A stretch of DNA of 64,000 bases. It comes from Microbacterium sp. zg-B96. Its GTDB lineage: Bacteria > Actinomycetota > Actinomycetes > Actinomycetales > Microbacteriaceae. The stretch lies in assembly GCF_030246865.1 (NCBI RefSeq), contig NZ_CP126738.1, positions 1,116,001 through 1,180,000 of the forward strand. The letters run 5' to 3'. Both the position numbers and the translations under genes were made by a program. How positions within the stretch are numbered: the stretch's first letter is position 1; each line of letters begins with the position of its first letter. Positions 20,391-29,705 of this stretch are shown here, piece by piece. Below the pieces are notes generated by a model, which did no database searches, was not told where the DNA came from, and saw only the letters and a list, made by a program, of their open reading frames with translations.

Positions 20391-20972
20391 TCAGTCGCCG
20401 AGCGGGCGCTGCACGATCGCGATGTGCGGTTTGGGGCGGGCGACTTCGTGGAAGCCGGCGTCCTCGAAGGTCGACAGGGAGCCGTGGTACAGGTCGTTCG
20501 TCGACGTCTTCTGCACCGAGACGTCGATGGGGTACGCCTCCACGACGCGGGCGCCTCCGTCGCGGGCGAACGTCACCGCGGCATCCAGCAGCGCAGCGCT
20601 GAGCCCCTGGCCGCGGAACTCCCGGCGCACCACGAAACAGCTGACCGCCCAGACCCCGGGGTCATCGAATGGATCGGGGGAGGCGGTGTAATTGCGCGTA
20701 TGAGCCAGGCGCGGTTGGCGCGCGCGCGGTCCCACCCGCACCCATGCGGCGGGCGCGCCGTCGACGTAGGCGAGCAGGCCCGGCGGGGGACCGGCGGCGA
20801 TTTCGGCGCGGAACATCTCGGTGCGCGTGTCGACCGTGGTGGCATCCCAGTCCTTGCTGCGCAGCAGCCACCACATGCACTGGCATCCAGCGCCGTCCCC
20901 ACCATCCGAGAACGCGTGCTGGATGTCGTCGAAACGCTCGGGGGACGCCGTCTCAATGGTGATCTCGCCCAT
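20391..20972 (-). CDS. GNAT family N-acetyltransferase
   Basis: 193 residues. The acetyl-CoA-binding motif A is visible as VVRREFRGQGLSAALLDAAV. The N-terminal CQCMWWLL segment is typical of a GNAT subgroup of unknown substrate. The C-terminal FEDAGFHEVAR segment is the usual motif B. Monocistronic; 25 bp separate its stop from the yhhN-like gene start. Confidence 0.85.
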   Translation of the reverse strand: MGEITIETASPERFDDIQHAFSDGGDGAGCQCMWWLLRSKDWDATTVDTRTEMFRAEIAAGPPPGLLAYVDGAPAAWVRVGPRARQPRLAHTRNYTASPDPFDDPGVWAVSCFVVRREFRGQGLSAALLDAAVTFARDGGARVVEAYPIDVSVQKTSTNDLYHGSLSTFEDAGFHEVARPKPHIAIVQRPLGD

Positions 20973-21123
20973 GTCGCGACCGTAGCGGCGGCGTGCGACA
21001 CCGGCAAGTCAGGGTGTGCGCAGGCGGATGCCGCGGTGCGCCGCGCCCGGCACGGACCGGTTCGCGCGGGCCGCGGCGACCGGCTAGGATAGGGGAGTTG
21101 TCCGCTCGCGGACGGCAGAAGAC

Positions 21124-21335
<212 letters not shown>

Positions 21336-21379
21336 ATTGCCTCCGAGTAGTGGGGCGTCTGGGTGCGCACCTCTTCGGT

Positions 21380-21619
21380 ATGGACGCCGTGGACAGCCTG
21401 ACGCTCGAGCTCTGGGGTTTGGAGAGACTCCTCAATATCAACGAGCTCGCGGCGTATCTCCGGGTTCCGGTGTCGACCATTTACGAGTGGCGCATGAAGG
21501 GGCAGGCGCCTCCCGCGCACCACTACGGCAAGCATCTGACGTTCGCCGCCTCGGATGTGCGGGCTTGGGTGGACGCGCACAAGGAGTCCGAATCTCGAGC
21601 GTCGACCGATCCGCGGTGA
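21380..21619 (+). CDS. Excisionase-like helix-turn-helix protein
   Basis: 79 residues from the ATG at 21380, the first start after the border repeat. It has the HTH_17 / excisionase pattern LLNINELAAYLRVPVSTIYE, then KHLTFAASDVRAWVDAH. Such proteins set the direction of tyrosine-integrase recombination. It stands directly before an integrase fragment, as in integrated plasmids and prophages. Confidence 0.75.
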   Translation: MDAVDSLTLELWGLERLLNINELAAYLRVPVSTIYEWRMKGQAPPAHHYGKHLTFAASDVRAWVDAHKESESRASTDPR

Positions 21620-21696
21620 CACGATGAGCCGGCAGCGCCTCGCGATCGGCACGTTCGGCGACATCGGGGTTCCTCCCCGCCGCGCACGGTCGCGTC

Positions 21697-22104
21697 ATGG
21701 CCAGGGCGCGCTTCAGGGATTGGGACGGCAGGACCAGGCTCGTGCAGGTGACGGCAGAGACGAAGGTTCTCGCGGAGCGCGCACTGAAGGTGAAGCTCTC
21801 GACGCGAGACCTCTTCCAGCCGGCGTCGTCGTCGCTCACACCCGACAGCCCGTTCTCCGCCCTTGTCGACTACTGGCTCGACGACCTCGATCTAGAAGGA
21901 CGCCTCGCTACGCGCACGCGCCTGCTGTACGAACGCAACATGCGCACGCTCGTGATGCCTGCGCTGGGGAACCTGACATTGCGCGAGATCGGTTTGGCCC
22001 GTTGCGATCAGCTCCTCAAGCAACTCAACAGGCAGAGCTACAGTCGAGCCAAGCACGCCCGCGTGGTGCTTATCGATGGAACTTTCGAACATGCGAACTT
22101 CTGA
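21697..22104 (+). pseudogene. Truncated phage-type tyrosine integrase
   Basis: 135 residues resembling only the N-terminal arm-binding and SAM-like core-binding domains of an actinobacterial integrase (SALVDYWLDDLDLEGRLATR, then LTLREIGLARCDQLLKQL). Homology stops near RAKHARVVL, and the last ten residues are unrelated. The whole catalytic domain with its Arg, His and Tyr residues is missing. The island therefore probably cannot excise by itself. Confidence 0.8.
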
Positions 22105-22181
22105 AAGTCGGATGTGCCCCTGAGCGTGTTGGCCATGGCCGACCCGGCTGATAGAGGCGTTAGCACCATCGGACTCCGGGC

Positions 22182-22403
22182 GTGATTCGCGTGATGGGCG
22201 CCGTACACAGGCACCGCGATGCCGCGCGACGCCTCGTGAATGTGACCGTCGCAGACTGCCCAGGCGTCGGCGCGATCGTCGCGGGAACGCTCATGACGGT
22301 CACACTCCCGGCCGACCACCCCGTCATGGACGGTGCTCTCGCGGCTCAGCTGCCCGCGGCGATCGTCGAGCGCATCGAGCACCCGCTTCGTGCGCTGATC
22401 TGA
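22182..22403 (+). pseudogene. Remnant of a 2-oxoacid dehydrogenase E2 acyltransferase
   Basis: The last 50 or so codons look like the C-terminal end of a dihydrolipoamide acyltransferase: AGTLMTVTLPADHPVMDGAL matches the catalytic DHRxxDG motif (Arg to Pro here), followed by AAQLPAAIVERIEHPLRALI. The lipoyl and subunit-binding domains are missing. It joins the integrase fragment directly, so both were cut by rearrangement at the island edge. Confidence 0.6.
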
Positions 22404-22444
22404 GGCACGGGGGCGCCGCTTCGGGGGGCGAACCCGTCGCGGGA

Positions 22445-23578
22445 TCACATCGGATGCTTCGGATTCACAGTGCGATGCCCGACGGAACCGACTGGGTCTC
22501 CCTCCGCACGGTCGACGTTCCCGTCTTGTGCTGTCGCCGAGGCCACGGCGGCATCGATCCTCGCTTGGATGCGAACAGCGGATCGACGCCGGAGTGCGCG
22601 AACAAGGAACGCGGCACACAGCACGAGCACGACGAGGGCGAGTTGAGACCAGGGAACGGTCACGACCGTGAACGCTGTACTGGCCGGTGAGAGCGTCGTG
22701 TCGGCGGTGTCGGTGCCGACGAGCGACGGATCGGCGGTCAGTGTGCCCGACGTCAATGCGAGGGGCCAGATCACGAGTTCGACTGTCTCGACGGCGGCCT
22801 GCCCAGGAAGTATCTCGCGCTGACCCCCGTCGACGGTTGCGGAGGCCAGCCCGAGGGGCCCGTTCATCGAGACTTCGGTCGCCGCACCGAGGCGGAGGTT
22901 GCCGCTGTTGGTGATCTCATACTGGACGGTCACCGTCGACGGAGCAAACGGGTTCCATGAGGGAGAGTAGGTCGTGTCGGTCACGACCGGCGTGAGCTGG
23001 GCGACGATGTCGCCGGCGACCCGCAGATGGACACGGACTCCCACGCGCGAGGACAGCTCCACGTCGAAGGAGTCACCGACGATCAGCTCAGCGACTATTC
23101 CGGCGGGGTGGTCGCCGGGAGTGGCATCGGCAGGTACGCGCACGTCGACCGGCAGCACTACCGTTGTCTCGGCGGGCACCTCGATGGCTATCCCGCCATC
23201 GGCTCGTGGCGTGGCGCCATCGATGGCGGGGATCGTGATCCATGAGCCGCCGCCTGTCGCGGCTTCGTCGCCGGGAATCAGGTCGAACGTTCCATCGGCT
23301 GTGACGGTCCCGTCGCTGGCATAGACCGCGAAGACGGCCGGGACCGCGCTGTAGTTCGTGAGCGCGACGTGGTCGGAGGCGGTCTCGCCGCCCGCGACAA
23401 CCTGTCGAAGCGAGACACGCCCGTCCGGACCCTCCTGGCTGGACGGCTGGAGTGACCAAGTGATCCCAGGCGACGAGGGATCCGCCTCCACAGCAGCGAT
23501 GGCCATCGGGCCAGGTACTGCTGCGAACGCAAATACGAAGGCGAGGGCGGCTATGAAGGGCCGAGAGCGATGAGTCAT
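22445..23578 (-). CDS. Secreted DUF916-like surface protein with C-terminal membrane anchor
   Basis: 377 residues from the ATG at 23578. An N-terminal signal peptide (FIAALAFVFAFAAVPG) is followed by beta-rich domains of the type seen in WxL-interacting DUF916 proteins (RQVVAGGETASDHVALTNYS; VPADATPGDHPAGIVAEL; VQYEITNSGNLRLG). A transmembrane helix (SQLALVVLVLCAAFLVRAL) and a cytoplasmic tail end it. A surface-binding role is likely. It is next to and in the same direction as the secreted hydrolase at 23641-25491. Confidence 0.7.
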   Translation of the reverse strand: MTHRSRPFIAALAFVFAFAAVPGPMAIAAVEADPSSPGITWSLQPSSQEGPDGRVSLRQVVAGGETASDHVALTNYSAVPAVFAVYASDGTVTADGTFDLIPGDEAATGGGSWITIPAIDGATPRADGGIAIEVPAETTVVLPVDVRVPADATPGDHPAGIVAELIVGDSFDVELSSRVGVRVHLRVAGDIVAQLTPVVTDTTYSPSWNPFAPSTVTVQYEITNSGNLRLGAATEVSMNGPLGLASATVDGGQREILPGQAAVETVELVIWPLALTSGTLTADPSLVGTDTADTTLSPASTAFTVVTVPWSQLALVVLVLCAAFLVRALRRRSAVRIQARIDAAVASATAQDGNVDRAEGDPVGSVGHRTVNPKHPM

Positions 23579-23640
23579 GGTGTGGTGGGTTGGTGGTCCC
23601 GGGTGGCGCAGTGTCAGCGGCTCCACCCGGGACCGGTCTT

Positions 23641-25491
23641 TTAGTCGACGGGGAAGAGGGATACCGTGACTGCGGCGGTGTAGGCGCCCTCGGGGGTGCC
23701 GACGGGGACGTCGAGGAACAGTCCCGCACCGAGCACGCTGGCCCCGCGTCGACCTTCATCGGTAGCGGTGGCAAGGGTCGAGGGAACCGCGAGGCCGTTC
23801 CCGCCGTCCATGGCCGTCTCCGATCGGTCTCCGGCAGTCACACCGGGGCGCGAGTCGATCACCCGCGGATCCCACCCGAAGTGATCGGCTCCGACCACAT
23901 TCGCACCCGAGACGAACGCGGTGGACTGACCGGAAGTGGCCCAGCCGCCACCCGCTGCCTGCGCGGCATTGCGGGAGTCGGTGACCGTGATCGTGGGCAG
24001 CTCGCCGGAGAAGCGCCACCGGTCCGGGGCCGTACCGGTGCGCACCAGCTCCACACCCGTACCGAACTCCGCCACTGTCAGCGTCAACGCACCCGACTCG
24101 TCCGTCACCTCAGCCGTCACCGGGATCCCCTCGAGGTCCTGATCCAGCGGTGACCGGTTGAACCGATCGGGAGTGTATTCGACGAAGCGAGCCACACCGA
24201 GATCGAGGCTCTCAGCGTGTGCATTGAGCGCTTCGACGGTGTCGCGGTCACCCCACGAGCCGGTGTCTAGTCGGTGGAGCAGCAGCTGCGCCGCGGCGAC
24301 GCGCTCGGCGTCCGTGAAGCCGCAGTGACCCGCGCTGGGCACGAAGGCCTGGCGCAGAAGGTCGCCGTTGCCGGCCTCGCCCACGAGGCGCGCGTACTCT
24401 GCCTGCTGTGCGATCGTCGAGATCTGGTCTCCGAGATTGTCGAGCGTCACTACGGGGACCGAAATGTCACCGTTGAACTGCAAACCCTCGGCGAACCGCG
24501 CGACGGCTGCCGGATCGGCTGCGATCCGCTCGGTTGCGTTGACCAAGGCGAGCTCGGCCTCGAGCGACAGGCCGGCCTCGGCATACAGCGCTGCTACGGC
24601 GGCCTGTGCCTCGGGCGATGCCTTCTCGAGCTGCCGCGCGTAGTCGATTCCGACGTTCCACGACGGGTTGCCACCGGTGAAGATCTCGATGTTCCGACGG
24701 CTGCTCATCGCCTGGCCGATGTAGGGGAGGCCGCCACCCGAGAGGGCCCCGTACCATCCAGCCTGGTATGCGTCGAGGTCTGCGGGGTCCGGGAGCGCCG
24801 CACCCTGCGCGAACGCCGGCAGCTGGCCGATCGCCGATGCCAGTGCGATGCGCGCCTTGCCTTCGGGGGTCTGCTGCGCCGCGGCGAGCAGACTGCGCCA
24901 CCCGTTCGTCGACGCGGTGACATCCTGGACGCCGATGACCGGCAGCTCGCCCTCGCGGTCGAGTAGCTGCTTGAGCACGAATACCGTGTCGAGCTTCTGG
25001 TTCCACTGCGACACCGTGCCGGACAGGCCGCCGCACATCGCGACGACACCGTCGATGGCATCCGGGTGTCGTTGAGCCACCCCGGCCGCGACGAATCCGC
25101 CCTGCGAGGCGCCCATCGCGATTGCGCGGGTCGGCTCCCCGATCTCGGCGCCCAGTCGCTCCAGCGCCTCGACTTGGTTGTCGAGTGCCTGCGCGATGTT
25201 CCATCCGGTGACATTGCGCGAAGTCCCGCCATAGGCGGCCCCGCCGTCGATGAGCGCCCGTGCGACCGCCGATGGGTTGCCCGAGCCGTCGAGGTCGACG
25301 AACACCGTTCCATTCCAGCCAGCCGGGACGGTGAAACGGAACGGAGTGCTGTCCGCCAGCGTTCCGCTGATGGTGCGTTCGACGGCGTCATCGCCGAACG
25401 CCGCCGGGGCGGCGAACTGGAGTCCTGCCGCCAGTAAGGCGCCGCCGGCCAGACCGGCGAGCACCTTCTTCCCTGTCTGAAGATTTCGCAT
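23641..25491 (-). CDS. Secreted alpha/beta hydrolase 1 with shared C-terminal domain
   Basis: 616 residues. A signal peptide (KVLAGLAGGALLAAGLQFA) is followed by an alpha/beta-hydrolase domain with nucleophile elbow GASQGG and a probable catalytic His in SAGHCGFTDAERV. The C-terminal 160 residues (from GIPVTAEVTDESG to LFPVD) are identical to those of the divergent hydrolase at 25734. The substrate is unknown; an ester or amide outside the cell is likely. Sequence family could not be named with certainty. Confidence 0.78.
   Translation of the reverse strand: MRNLQTGKKVLAGLAGGALLAAGLQFAAPAAFGDDAVERTISGTLADSTPFRFTVPAGWNGTVFVDLDGSGNPSAVARALIDGGAAYGGTSRNVTGWNIAQALDNQVEALERLGAEIGEPTRAIAMGASQGGFVAAGVAQRHPDAIDGVVAMCGGLSGTVSQWNQKLDTVFVLKQLLDREGELPVIGVQDVTASTNGWRSLLAAAQQTPEGKARIALASAIGQLPAFAQGAALPDPADLDAYQAGWYGALSGGGLPYIGQAMSSRRNIEIFTGGNPSWNVGIDYARQLEKASPEAQAAVAALYAEAGLSLEAELALVNATERIAADPAAVARFAEGLQFNGDISVPVVTLDNLGDQISTIAQQAEYARLVGEAGNGDLLRQAFVPSAGHCGFTDAERVAAAQLLLHRLDTGSWGDRDTVEALNAHAESLDLGVARFVEYTPDRFNRSPLDQDLEGIPVTAEVTDESGALTLTVAEFGTGVELVRTGTAPDRWRFSGELPTITVTDSRNAAQAAGGGWATSGQSTAFVSGANVVGADHFGWDPRVIDSRPGVTAGDRSETAMDGGNGLAVPSTLATATDEGRRGASVLGAGLFLDVPVGTPEGAYTAAVTVSLFPVD
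23643..24132 (-). repeat. 490-bp inverted repeat, left arm
   Basis: The 3' 490 bp of hydrolase 1 match, on the opposite strand, 27159-27648 at every position compared, including third codon positions. The arms face each other across about 3 kb. Confidence 0.92.
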
Positions 25492-25733
25492 CAGTGATGG
25501 TTCCTTCCTCGTGCTTCATTGCGTTCGGAGGTGCCCGCGACGTCGGCCGCGGAATCCAGGCCGGCAGCGCACGGACCGATCGGGTCCGACGCGGAAGACC
25601 GTGGCATAACGTCAACTACGTTGATACTCTGGCGACGATACCGCCCCAATCGTGCGGGAGTCAACCACTCCCGAAACGGTTGCGGTGGGAGGCATCCGCC
25701 GAACCACGACAATGACGTCTGGAAGGAAAACCC
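25492..25733. promoter_or_regulatory. Shared control region of the two divergent hydrolases
   Basis: 242 bp with no gene. It contains AACGT-CAACT-ACGTT near 25608-25622, a 15-bp inverted repeat with TTGATA next to it. This is a plausible operator, but no complete -35/-10 pair was recognised for either gene. Confidence 0.35.
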
Positions 25734-27650
25734 ATGCAATGGACAACTGATTCGGTGTCGCCGGGCCGGAGCGCGGCGCCTCGGAGGCACGCCCGCCCGT
25801 ACCGGCACGTCGGCGTGGCGCTGAGCGCGATCGCGGGACTCGTGCTCGGCCTCTGCGGGGCAGTCGCTGCGCACGCAGAGGACCTCATCGAGGAGCCGAT
25901 CTCGCTCTCAGGTCAACTCGCGAACGGCACTGCCTATGCGATCACCGTGCCTGCGAACTGGACGGGAACACTCGTCATGGACGCGGACCTGCGGTCGGCC
26001 ACGAACGCCGAGGGCCGATGGCTCGCTGAGCAGGGCTATGCCGTGGCTTCCCGATCCCGCGACGTCACGGACTGGGATGTGGGCGGAGGCTCGCGCGACC
26101 TCATCGAACTGAAGGGGATCTTCGTCGACGCGGTGGGCATCGAACCTGCAACGACCATTGTCACCGGACGCTCGCTTGGAGGGTTGGTCTCACGTGATGC
26201 GCTGAACACCTTCGGGGAGGAATTCGACGGAGGCATCCCGATGTGCGGTGGTGGCAGCGGCCTGGTCGGGATGTGGAATCACCGGCTCGACGCATCGTTC
26301 GTCCTCGATGTCCTCGTCGGCGGCGGCGGCGCGATAGAACTCGTGCGCATAACGGACCAGTCGGCCGCAGATGCCGCTCTCGGCTCGCTCGTGGATCAGG
26401 CGATGGCGACCCCGGAGGGTCGTGCGCGTGTCGCGCTGGCAGGTGCCATCGGCGGCGTCTCCGGGCGGCCCGGCGGCGCGCCGGAGCCTGCAGACGACGA
26501 CTACGCCACGCGCCTGCAGACGACGGCCTCGACGCTGAAGCTCCTTCTGCTGCGCCGTTCGGTGCTCGAGCAGACTGCGGGTGGGAACATGTCGTGGAAT
26601 GCCGGCGTCGACTACACGCACCAGTTCGAGACCTCGGGGCAGACGGCGATGGCCGAGGCCCTGTATTCCGAAGCCGGCCTCGACCTCTCCGCCGACCTGG
26701 CGACGCTCGCCGGGGCCGAGCGGATCAGCGCCGACGTCGGCGCGGTGGAGTGGGCACGCACGAGTGGTGTCTACGACGGCACGCTTGAGATGCCGGTGCT
26801 GAGCGTCTTCACCGACACCGATCCGCGCGCCGCGCTCAGCGAACTGCGCGCCTACGAGGAGACGGTCGCAGCAGCCGGGAGTTCGGAGATGCTGCGCCAG
26901 GTCGTCGTCGATCGCTCGGGGCACTGCAGCTTTACCGCCGCCGAGTTCGTCGCCGCACTGGATGCGCTCATGGAGCGGATCGAGACGGGCGAGTGGGGTG
27001 ACCGTGCTACCCCTGAGGCGCTGAACGCGCGTGCGGCCGCGCTGCAGGCCGAGACAACGATCGTGCTGGGTACGCCCGCGTACTACACGGTGTCGGACAT
27101 CCCGCCGTTCCCCCGGCTGTTCACCTCGGACATGCTCCTGCCTGGGCTGGATGGGCGTGAGGGGATCCCGGTGACGGCTGAGGTGACGGACGAGTCGGGT
27201 GCGTTGACGCTGACAGTGGCGGAGTTCGGTACGGGTGTGGAGCTGGTGCGCACCGGTACGGCCCCGGACCGGTGGCGCTTCTCCGGCGAGCTGCCCACGA
27301 TCACGGTCACCGACTCCCGCAATGCCGCGCAGGCAGCGGGTGGCGGCTGGGCCACTTCCGGTCAGTCCACCGCGTTCGTCTCGGGTGCGAATGTGGTCGG
27401 AGCCGATCACTTCGGGTGGGATCCGCGGGTGATCGACTCGCGCCCCGGTGTGACTGCCGGAGACCGATCGGAGACGGCCATGGACGGCGGGAACGGCCTC
27501 GCGGTTCCCTCGACCCTTGCCACCGCTACCGATGAAGGTCGACGCGGGGCCAGCGTGCTCGGTGCGGGACTGTTCCTCGACGTCCCCGTCGGCACCCCCG
27601 AGGGCGCCTACACCGCCGCAGTCACGGTATCCCTCTTCCCCGTCGACTGA
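25734..27650 (+). CDS. Secreted alpha/beta hydrolase 2 with shared C-terminal domain
   Basis: 638 residues. A basic N terminus and hydrophobic stretch (VALSAIAGLVLGLCGAVAAHA) form the signal peptide. The hydrolase domain has nucleophile elbow GRSLGG and a His in DRSGHCSFTAAEF. It is a diverged paralogue of hydrolase 1 over the first 470 residues but identical over the last 160. It is oriented towards the transporter operon, suggesting that it releases the compound the operon imports. Confidence 0.78.
   Translation: MQWTTDSVSPGRSAAPRRHARPYRHVGVALSAIAGLVLGLCGAVAAHAEDLIEEPISLSGQLANGTAYAITVPANWTGTLVMDADLRSATNAEGRWLAEQGYAVASRSRDVTDWDVGGGSRDLIELKGIFVDAVGIEPATTIVTGRSLGGLVSRDALNTFGEEFDGGIPMCGGGSGLVGMWNHRLDASFVLDVLVGGGGAIELVRITDQSAADAALGSLVDQAMATPEGRARVALAGAIGGVSGRPGGAPEPADDDYATRLQTTASTLKLLLLRRSVLEQTAGGNMSWNAGVDYTHQFETSGQTAMAEALYSEAGLDLSADLATLAGAERISADVGAVEWARTSGVYDGTLEMPVLSVFTDTDPRAALSELRAYEETVAAAGSSEMLRQVVVDRSGHCSFTAAEFVAALDALMERIETGEWGDRATPEALNARAAALQAETTIVLGTPAYYTVSDIPPFPRLFTSDMLLPGLDGREGIPVTAEVTDESGALTLTVAEFGTGVELVRTGTAPDRWRFSGELPTITVTDSRNAAQAAGGGWATSGQSTAFVSGANVVGADHFGWDPRVIDSRPGVTAGDRSETAMDGGNGLAVPSTLATATDEGRRGASVLGAGLFLDVPVGTPEGAYTAAVTVSLFPVD
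27159..27648 (+). repeat. 490-bp inverted repeat, right arm
   Basis: Counterpart of 23643-24132. Identity ends abruptly inside codons at both edges, and the two genes even use different stop codons (TAA and TGA), so the copy was homogenised after the genes diverged. Confidence 0.92.
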
Positions 27651-27664
27651 GCATCGGATCATGT

Positions 27665-27693
27665 GGGGGACGGAGTCGTCGACTTCGTCCCCC
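27665..27693 (+). terminator. Probable terminator after hydrolase 2
   Basis: GGGGGACG (27665-27672) pairs with CGTCCCCC, and the sequence between is itself partly self-complementary (AGTCGTCGACT). It starts 15 bp after the stop codon; no T run. Confidence 0.6.
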
Positions 27694-27711
27694 GTGACCG
27701 TCTCGTCGAGG

Positions 27712-27729
27712 ATGGGTTGCGCAACCCAT
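27712..27729. promoter_or_regulatory. 18-bp perfect palindrome upstream of the importer operon
   Basis: ATGGGTTGC-GCAACCCAT lies 31 bp before the -35 box of the operon promoter. It looks like a dimeric regulator site. The MarR-type gene at 37105 is the only intact regulator on the island, so it is a candidate, but this link is guesswork. Confidence 0.45.
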
Positions 27730-27759
27730 GCGTTGCCGCCGAGATTCTTCCCAATAGGG

Positions 27760-27789
27760 TTGAGGTTCTGGAATATCAACTTTTATGAT
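27760..27789 (+). promoter_or_regulatory. Promoter of the importer/CoA operon
   Basis: TTGAGG (27760-27765), an 18-bp A+T-rich spacer and TATGAT (27784-27789), in a local A+T-rich patch 60 bp before the lipoprotein start. Confidence 0.55.
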
Positions 27790-27849
27790 GTTAGTGTGGT
27801 TATCGCCCGATGCCGCTCATGATTTACACAACGATGTGGAGTCTCCGAA

Positions 27850-28758
27850 ATGAAGATGCGACGAGCTGCTGTCCTCCTTCCCCTGCTGGCGATGTTCGCC
27901 ACGGCAGGATGCGCCTCCGACGGGGCCGTTGTCCCCGATCCGTCCGATGACGCCGCACCGAGCGGCGTGAACACCGATGCACCGCTGTACGACTCACTTC
28001 CGGAGGCGATCCAGGAAGCCGGCGTGATCGTCGCCGCGGGCGACACGCACCCGCCCTACCGCGCGATCGAGGAGGGCGGCGAGATCACCGGCATCGACCC
28101 CGATATCCAAGCCGCGCTCTCGGAGCAGCTGGGCGTCCCATTCGAGATCGTCACGTCCTCCGGTCTCGATGCGATGCTCACCGGCATGCTGTCCGGGCGA
28201 TTCGATGCGTTCAACGGTCCCGTCCGGGTCACGCCTGAGCGCCTCGCGGAGTTCGACGGCGTGGTGTGGATGACCACCCGCACGTCCTACATCTTCTTGG
28301 CGGAGCGCGAGACGGATCTCGGAACCCCCGAAGCCGTGTGCGGTGCCCGCGTTGCGGGTGTCACCGGCTCGGTCACCGAGAGTCAGCTCGCCCGCTACAA
28401 CGAGTGGTGCGCCGGCGAAGGGCTTCCTGCCGCCGAGTTCATCGGACTGGAGGACAGCAACCAGACCTTCCTCGCGGTAAATTCGGATCGAGCGGACTTC
28501 GCGGGCACGACCCAGTCTGCAGCGATCGATCTGTCCGCGACTGAGCCGGGAGCCTACGGGTACCTCATCCAGTCAGACGACCAAGGCGCGGGCGTCGATC
28601 TCCTCGCGATGTTCATGCCGAAGGACAGCGGCCTCGCCGATCCCATGCTGGCCGCGTTCGAGGCGATCTTCGAGAACGGCGAATATGAGCGCATCATGGC
28701 GGAGTGGGGCATCAAGGATGCCGCGGTGGACGAGCCGCTACTGAACCCGGCCTCCTGA
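27850..28758 (+). CDS. Polar amino-acid type ABC transporter substrate-binding lipoprotein
   Basis: 302 residues. Signal peptide with lipobox TAGC, then a family 3 solute-binding fold: VIVAAGDTHPPYRAIEEGGE, ITGIDPDIQAALSEQLGV and the C-terminal FENGEYERIMAEWGI. It would capture the substrate outside the cell and hand it to the permease encoded next. The ligand is inferred only as amino-acid-like or a related polar organic acid. Confidence 0.88.
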   Translation: MKMRRAAVLLPLLAMFATAGCASDGAVVPDPSDDAAPSGVNTDAPLYDSLPEAIQEAGVIVAAGDTHPPYRAIEEGGEITGIDPDIQAALSEQLGVPFEIVTSSGLDAMLTGMLSGRFDAFNGPVRVTPERLAEFDGVVWMTTRTSYIFLAERETDLGTPEAVCGARVAGVTGSVTESQLARYNEWCAGEGLPAAEFIGLEDSNQTFLAVNSDRADFAGTTQSAAIDLSATEPGAYGYLIQSDDQGAGVDLLAMFMPKDSGLADPMLAAFEAIFENGEYERIMAEWGIKDAAVDEPLLNPAS

Positions 28759-28781
28759 CGCACTCGAAGACGAGGACCGAC

Positions 28782-29705
28782 ATGACCGACGTCACCACGC
28801 GCCCCTTGCGCAACCCGCACGCCGATCGATCGATCGACGCTGCGAACGCGCGTCGCCGTATCCATCCATGGCGCGTCGTCGCCGGTCTTGCGATCATTCT
28901 GGTCACCGCGCAGATCCTCCACTTCCTCATCACGAACGAGCGCTTCGACTGGCCTGTGGTGTGGGAGTACCTCTTCAATCCCAGTGTCCTCATGGGCCTG
29001 GGCATGTCAATCATGCTGACGGTGGTGGGCATGGTGCTGGGGTCGATCCTCGGCACCATGCTCGCCGCCGGGCAACTGAGCTCGTTCGCCCCGGTGAAGT
29101 GGTTCTGCATCGTGTTCGTCGGGTTCTTCCGCGGCGTGCCGCCGCTCGTCCAGCTCATCTTCTGGTATAACCTGGCGTACCTCCTGCCGCGGATCGCGCT
29201 CGGTGTGCCGTTCGGTCCCGAGCTGTTGAGCTGGCCGACGAACGACGTCATCACTCCCCTCACGGCAGCGATTATCGGACTTTCGCTGCACGAGGCCGCA
29301 TACATGGCTGAGATCGTGCGTGCCGGTATCATTTCGGTCGACTCCGGTCAGCGTGACGCCGCCTCGGCGATGGGCTTCTCGCGCTGGCATGCGTTCAGCC
29401 GGGTGGTCCTGCCACAGGCGATGCGCGTCATCATCCCACCGACCGGATCCCAGGTGATCGCGCTCCTGAAGGGAACGTCGTTGGTGAGCGTCATCGCGAT
29501 GGGCGATCTGCTGCACTCCGTCCAGGTCATCTACAACCGCACCTATGAGGTCGTGCCCATGCTGCTCGTCGCCGTCATCTGGTATCTCGTGGTCGTCACC
29601 CTGCTGACGATCGTCCAACGACGGGTGGAGGGCCACTTCAGCCGGGGCATGTCCCGAACCGCCCGCGCACGGCGGACCATTCAGCGGATCGAGGAGCCGG
29701 CATGA
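28782..29705 (+). CDS. Polar amino-acid ABC transporter permease
   Basis: 307 residues with a 50-residue cytoplasmic N terminus and about five helices. The conserved permease loop reads EAAYMAEIVRAGIISVDSGQ, followed by RDAASAMGFSRWHAF. A GAGG ribosome site precedes the ATG at 28782. It overlaps the ATPase gene by 4 bp. Confidence 0.9.
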   Translation: MTDVTTRPLRNPHADRSIDAANARRRIHPWRVVAGLAIILVTAQILHFLITNERFDWPVVWEYLFNPSVLMGLGMSIMLTVVGMVLGSILGTMLAAGQLSSFAPVKWFCIVFVGFFRGVPPLVQLIFWYNLAYLLPRIALGVPFGPELLSWPTNDVITPLTAAIIGLSLHEAAYMAEIVRAGIISVDSGQRDAASAMGFSRWHAFSRVVLPQAMRVIIPPTGSQVIALLKGTSLVSVIAMGDLLHSVQVIYNRTYEVVPMLLVAVIWYLVVVTLLTIVQRRVEGHFSRGMSRTARARRTIQRIEEPA

